Source: CAZOKN01 sp964580525 (GTDB lineage Bacteria; Pseudomonadota; Alphaproteobacteria; Rickettsiales; UBA6187). From it: a stretch of 64,000 bases of DNA. Below, one piece after another: positions 61,077 to 64,000 of the stretch; within the stretch, counting starts at the first letter, position 1, and each line of letters begins with the position of its first letter. Both the position numbers and the translations under genes were made by a program. Below the pieces are notes generated by a model. The model did no database searches. It saw only the letters and a list, made by a program, of their open reading frames with translations, and was not told the origin of the DNA. Where the stretch lies: positions 11,014 to 75,013 of the forward strand of contig CAZOKN010000005.1 of assembly GCA_964580525.1 (NCBI GenBank). Reading direction: 5' to 3'.

Positions 61077-61793
61077 ATGTCAACTTTTAGGCAGAAAGGT
61101 TTTTCAATTGTAGAGCTTTCAGTGGCTATTGTAGTTATTGCTCTAATAACTGCGGGTGTTGTTTCTGGCAAGCTATTAATAAGGCAATCTCAATTAAAAG
61201 CTATTTTATCGCAGGTGGATGGAATTCGTGCAGCTTCTAATTCATTCCAGTTACAATATGACGCTTTACCAGGAGATATACCAAGCGCATATACTTACTG
61301 GGGAAGTGCATGTGACGCTACGCCTGCTAATTGTAACGGCAATGGTAATGGTTCTGTTGAGAACGGAAGCGGTTCAGATGCAGAAATGTATCGCTTTTGG
61401 CAACATCTAAATTTTGCACAAATGTATCCTGGCAATTATAGCGGGTCTGCAACAAGTTTAAATTGCACTTTAAATATTAACACGCCCACCGGTCCATTGC
61501 CTTTAAGCGGTTATTGGATTTCTCCGATAATGCCTTCAAGTTCGTGGGTGACAGGATATTCAGTTAGTGTAGGAAAATGTGTTGGAACAACTGTTGCAAA
61601 TACGGCTCTTTTATCTCCGCCAGATGCTTATATTCTCGATGTAAAACTAGATGATGGCATGCCTCACACAGGAATGGTGATGTCAAATGCGGGGATATCC
61701 GCCTCCGGTACTTGCGCCGGTGCCGCTATAAATGGGACTTATACCCTATCAAATACTGGTATTGCCTGTTATACGTTTTTCCGGATTAAATAG
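61077..61793 (+). CDS. Type IV pilin-like protein, copy 1
   Basis: 238 residues. Class III prepilin signal: basic leader MSTFRQKG, cleavage before Phe9 (FSIVE, Glu at mature position 5), then one long hydrophobic helix. The soluble domain has the N-terminal QLQYDALPGDIPSAYTYWG and an Asn/Gly-rich loop with paired Cys (SACDATPANCNGNGNG), typical of pilin-like proteins with a PGD motif. A close paralogue follows 24 bp downstream. No pilus assembly genes are in the window. Confidence 0.85.
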   Translation: MSTFRQKGFSIVELSVAIVVIALITAGVVSGKLLIRQSQLKAILSQVDGIRAASNSFQLQYDALPGDIPSAYTYWGSACDATPANCNGNGNGSVENGSGSDAEMYRFWQHLNFAQMYPGNYSGSATSLNCTLNINTPTGPLPLSGYWISPIMPSSSWVTGYSVSVGKCVGTTVANTALLSPPDAYILDVKLDDGMPHTGMVMSNAGISASGTCAGAAINGTYTLSNTGIACYTFFRIK

Positions 61794-61817
61794 CATACTG
61801 AGAGAGGGCATTATTGT

Positions 61818-62537
61818 ATGTCAGTTTTTAAACAAAAAGGTTTTACTCTTGTAGAGCTTTCGTTGGTTATTATAATTATTGGTCTTATAGCTGCAGGAAT
61901 TTTTGCTGGCCAATCATTAGTAAAACAATCAAAATTAAAATCCATTGTAACACAAATGGATGTAATTCGCACAGCATCTAATTCATTTCAGTTAGAATAT
62001 CAAGCTTTGCCAGGAGATATACCAATGGCATACTCTTACTGGGGAAATGCGTGTGATGCCACACCTGCTAATTGCAACGGAAATGGCAATGGCATTGTTG
62101 ATAATGGAAGCGCTTCAGATTCGGAACTTTATCGCTTTTGGCAACATCTAAATTTTGCACAACTCTATCCTGGTAATTATACTGGGTTCGCAGCAGCAGG
62201 TTTAAATTGTACTTTGAATATAAATACCCCTTCCGGGCCGTTATCCGGAAGTGGTTATTGGATTTCTCCAATAATGCCTTCAAGTTCGTGGGTAACGGGA
62301 TATTCAGTTAGTGTAGGCAAATGTGCTGGAACAAGTGTGGCAAACACAGCTCTCTTTGCTCCTACGGATTCTTATAATCTCGATGTAAAATTAGATGATG
62401 GCATGCCGCGCACAGGAATGGTGATGTCAAATGCGGGGATATCTGCTTCTGGTGCTTGCGCGGGTGCTGCTATAAACGGAACTTATACCGTAACAAATAC
62501 TGGTATTGCCTGTTATACTTTTTTCCGGATTAAATAA
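61818..62537 (+). CDS. Type IV pilin-like protein, copy 2
   Basis: 239 residues, highly similar to copy 1 over the whole length. Leader MSVFKQKG, cleavage before Phe9 (FTLVE with Glu at +5). Same PGD, Cys-rich and C-terminal YTVTNTGIACYTFFRIK parts. Differences cluster in the hydrophobic helix (SLVIIIIGLIAAGIFAGQ here) and in surface loops. Arose by tandem duplication; divergence of the helix may mean that the copies play different parts in one filament. Confidence 0.85.
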   Translation: MSVFKQKGFTLVELSLVIIIIGLIAAGIFAGQSLVKQSKLKSIVTQMDVIRTASNSFQLEYQALPGDIPMAYSYWGNACDATPANCNGNGNGIVDNGSASDSELYRFWQHLNFAQLYPGNYTGFAAAGLNCTLNINTPSGPLSGSGYWISPIMPSSSWVTGYSVSVGKCAGTSVANTALFAPTDSYNLDVKLDDGMPRTGMVMSNAGISASGACAGAAINGTYTVTNTGIACYTFFRIK

Positions 62538-62604
62538 GAGAAAAAATCTAAGTTTTTTATACGTTATTTTTCCTTGCTGCTGAGGGGAAAGTGTTGTATT
62601 AATG

Positions 62605-62673
62605 ATCAGCTAAATGGCTGATTGGCATATTAGCACATTGGTCTTAGTTTATAATGCCAATTCGCTAATATGC
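62605..62673. repeat. Inverted repeats between pilin genes and gyrA
   Basis: GCATATTAGC (62625-62634) is complementary to GCTAATATGC (62664-62673) with a 29-nt loop; a smaller ATCAGC/GCTGAT hairpin lies at 62605-62622. TGCGCTTTTT follows. They may end the pilin mRNA or lie in the gyrA leader. Confidence 0.5.
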
Positions 62674-62711
62674 TAATGCGCTTTTTCACCATTAATTAAA
62701 TAGGTTCCACT

Positions 62712-64000
62712 TTGTCAGAAGCAAATGTTATACAGCGTAAAGATATAAACACAGTTTCAATCGCCGACGAAATGCGCGATTCTTATCTTGATTATGCAAT
62801 GAGCGTTATAGTAAGTCGTGCCATCCCTGATGCATGCGATGGTTTAAAGCCAGTGCACAGGCGTATATTGTTCGCCATGAACGAAAGTGGTTGCGATTGG
62901 AACAAGCCTTATAGAAAATCAGCGCGTATAGTCGGTGAAGTGATGGGTAAATACCACCCGCACGGCGATGCGGCAATTTACCAATCTATGGTGCGTATGG
63001 CGCAGGATTTCTCTCTGCGTGTGCCTTTGATCGACGGCCAGGGTAACTTCGGTTCCATGGATGGCGACGCTGCGGCGGCAATGCGTTATACAGAATCACG
63101 TATGGCGAAAATTTCCCATACAATGCTCGATGACATAGACAAAGAAACAGTTGCTTTCCAAGATAACTATGACGGATCAGAGCGTGAGCCGGTTGTTCTA
63201 CCTGCAAAATTCCCGAATCTTTTGGTTAACGGTGCGGGTGGTATTGCGGTTGGTATGGCAACAAATATTCCACCTCATAATCTTGGCGAAGTGATTGATG
63301 GCTGCCTTGCATATATAGATAATAACGAAATAACTCACGAAGAAATTATGGAAATTATTCCTGGACCTGATTTTCCTACAGGTGGGGTGATTTTAGGTCG
63401 TTCTGGTTCGCGTAGTGCAATACAAACCGGCCGTGGTAGCGTTGTTATGCGTGGTCGCGCAGAAATTCAGGAAATTTCCAAAGGTAAAAGCGCAATTGTT
63501 ATAACTGAAGTTCCTTATCAAGTGAATAAAGCGCAAATGCTAGAAAAAATCGGTGAGTTAGTGCGCGATAAAAAAATCGAAGGCATTTCTGAAATGCGCG
63601 ATGAATCTGACAAGCAGGGTGTACGTGTGGTTATTGAAACCAGAAAAGATGCCAACGCCGACGTTATTTTGAATTTATTATATAGCTACACACAATTGCA
63701 AACGTCTTTCGGTGTTAACATGTTAGCTCTGGATCGTGGTCGTCCGCGTTTGATGAATATAAAAGATGTGCTGGTAGCATTCACTAAATTCCGTGAAGAA
63801 GTTGTTACTAAGAGAACAACATTCCTTCTTGGCAAAGCTCGTGATAAGGCTCATATTTTGCTTGGCTTGTCGATTGCAGTTGCCAATATCGATGAAGTTA
63901 TCAAGCTTATACGTTCTGCACCTGATGCTAACGCTGCAAAAGAGCAGTTGCTTGCGCGCGCTTGGCCTGCTGAAAATGTTAAGGCTTTGATAGAGCTGGT
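62712..64000 (+). CDS. gyrA: DNA gyrase subunit A (partial, runs off the right edge)
   Basis: The first 429 codons are present. Starts at a TTG (62712), since an in-frame stop lies at 62697-62699 and the first in-frame ATG (62772) would cut into conserved sequence. Landmarks: SYLDYAMSVIVSRAIPD, GLKPVHRRIL, KYHPHGDAAIYQ, DGQGNFGSMDGD and the active-site Tyr126 in AMRYTESR. GyrA with GyrB supercoils DNA; ParC is less likely given the QDFSLRVPLIDGQG spacing. In the quinolone region, E. coli positions Ser83 and Asp87 are Ala and Gln here. Confidence 0.95.
   Translation, partial: MSEANVIQRKDINTVSIADEMRDSYLDYAMSVIVSRAIPDACDGLKPVHRRILFAMNESGCDWNKPYRKSARIVGEVMGKYHPHGDAAIYQSMVRMAQDFSLRVPLIDGQGNFGSMDGDAAAAMRYTESRMAKISHTMLDDIDKETVAFQDNYDGSEREPVVLPAKFPNLLVNGAGGIAVGMATNIPPHNLGEVIDGCLAYIDNNEITHEEIMEIIPGPDFPTGGVILGRSGSRSAIQTGRGSVVMRGRAEIQEISKGKSAIVITEVPYQVNKAQMLEKIGELVRDKKIEGISEMRDESDKQGVRVVIETRKDANADVILNLLYSYTQLQTSFGVNMLALDRGRPRLMNIKDVLVAFTKFREEVVTKRTTFLLGKARDKAHILLGLSIAVANIDEVIKLIRSAPDANAAKEQLLARAWPAENVKALIEL

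Noticed and set aside
61077..62537. Prophage or mobile element around the duplicated pilins
   Set aside because: No integrase, transposase, terminal repeats or attachment-like duplications seen; simple tandem gene duplication explains it.

Overview
The window reads as an AT-rich alphaproteobacterial chromosome segment, probably from a host-associated lineage. Alphaproteobacterial markers are the DUF2336 protein, the Usg-family protein, meso-DAP-type MurE, an S4 protein and SSB of alphaproteobacterial type, and a polyamine block built around a deoxyhypusine-synthase-like enzyme. Host association is suggested by ankyrin and coiled-coil proteins, a macro-like protein, several large proteins of no recognised family, an ankyrin protein ending in a eukaryotic-type CaaX box (CVVQ), and an isolated VirB2/TrbC pilin. 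I cannot assign it to an order; Rickettsiales or Holosporales-like relatives are guesses. Three short N-runs show a scaffolded draft assembly, and one of them breaks uvrA artificially.

Layout. 1-4.6 kb: two effector-like proteins (macro-like; ankyrin/coiled coil). 4.8-10.4 kb: a DUF2946-like protein and a Met/His-rich outer-membrane beta-barrel (possibly copper handling), a TPR-sulfotransferase gene split by an in-frame stop, and a two-component system of heavy-metal-sensor type. 10.5-21.9 kb: a division and cell wall (dcw) cluster, mraZ-rsmH-ftsL-ftsI-murE-murF-mraY-murD-ftsW-murG, behind a promoter carrying five 10-bp-phased MraZ boxes. 22-29.3 kb: an unknown protein, CoA-transferase subunits, DUF2336, AlgH/YqgE, RidA, a DsbD-type reductase and tRNA-Gly. 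29.9-34.5 kb: a polyamine operon (ornithine decarboxylase, DHS-like enzyme, DUF1704 metalloprotease, agmatinase-like enzyme). 34.6-44.5 kb: an 855-residue repeat protein, small exported proteins, DoxX, a glycosyltransferase, Usg, purB, tRNA-Met, a 2OG-Fe(II) oxygenase-like protein, pyrB and orphan VirB2.

44.7-51.5 kb: carbonic anhydrase, an acyltransferase, tRNA-Lys, then a same-strand run kdsB, PfkB kinase, AmpG-like transporter, cimA. 51.5-64 kb: the CaaX ankyrin protein, trmJ, rpsD, a 2-oxoadipate dioxygenase (HglS) family protein, ssb, uvrA, a Ser/Pro-rich repeat protein, two tandem type IV pilin-like genes and the start of gyrA, which runs off the right edge.

Together the genes give a self-sufficient envelope (lipid II synthesis, Kdo activation, muropeptide recycling) plus polyamine, nucleotide and isoleucine-precursor enzymes, so this is not an extremely reduced genome. 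The candidate host-interaction proteins are scattered singly between housekeeping genes rather than grouped in an island.
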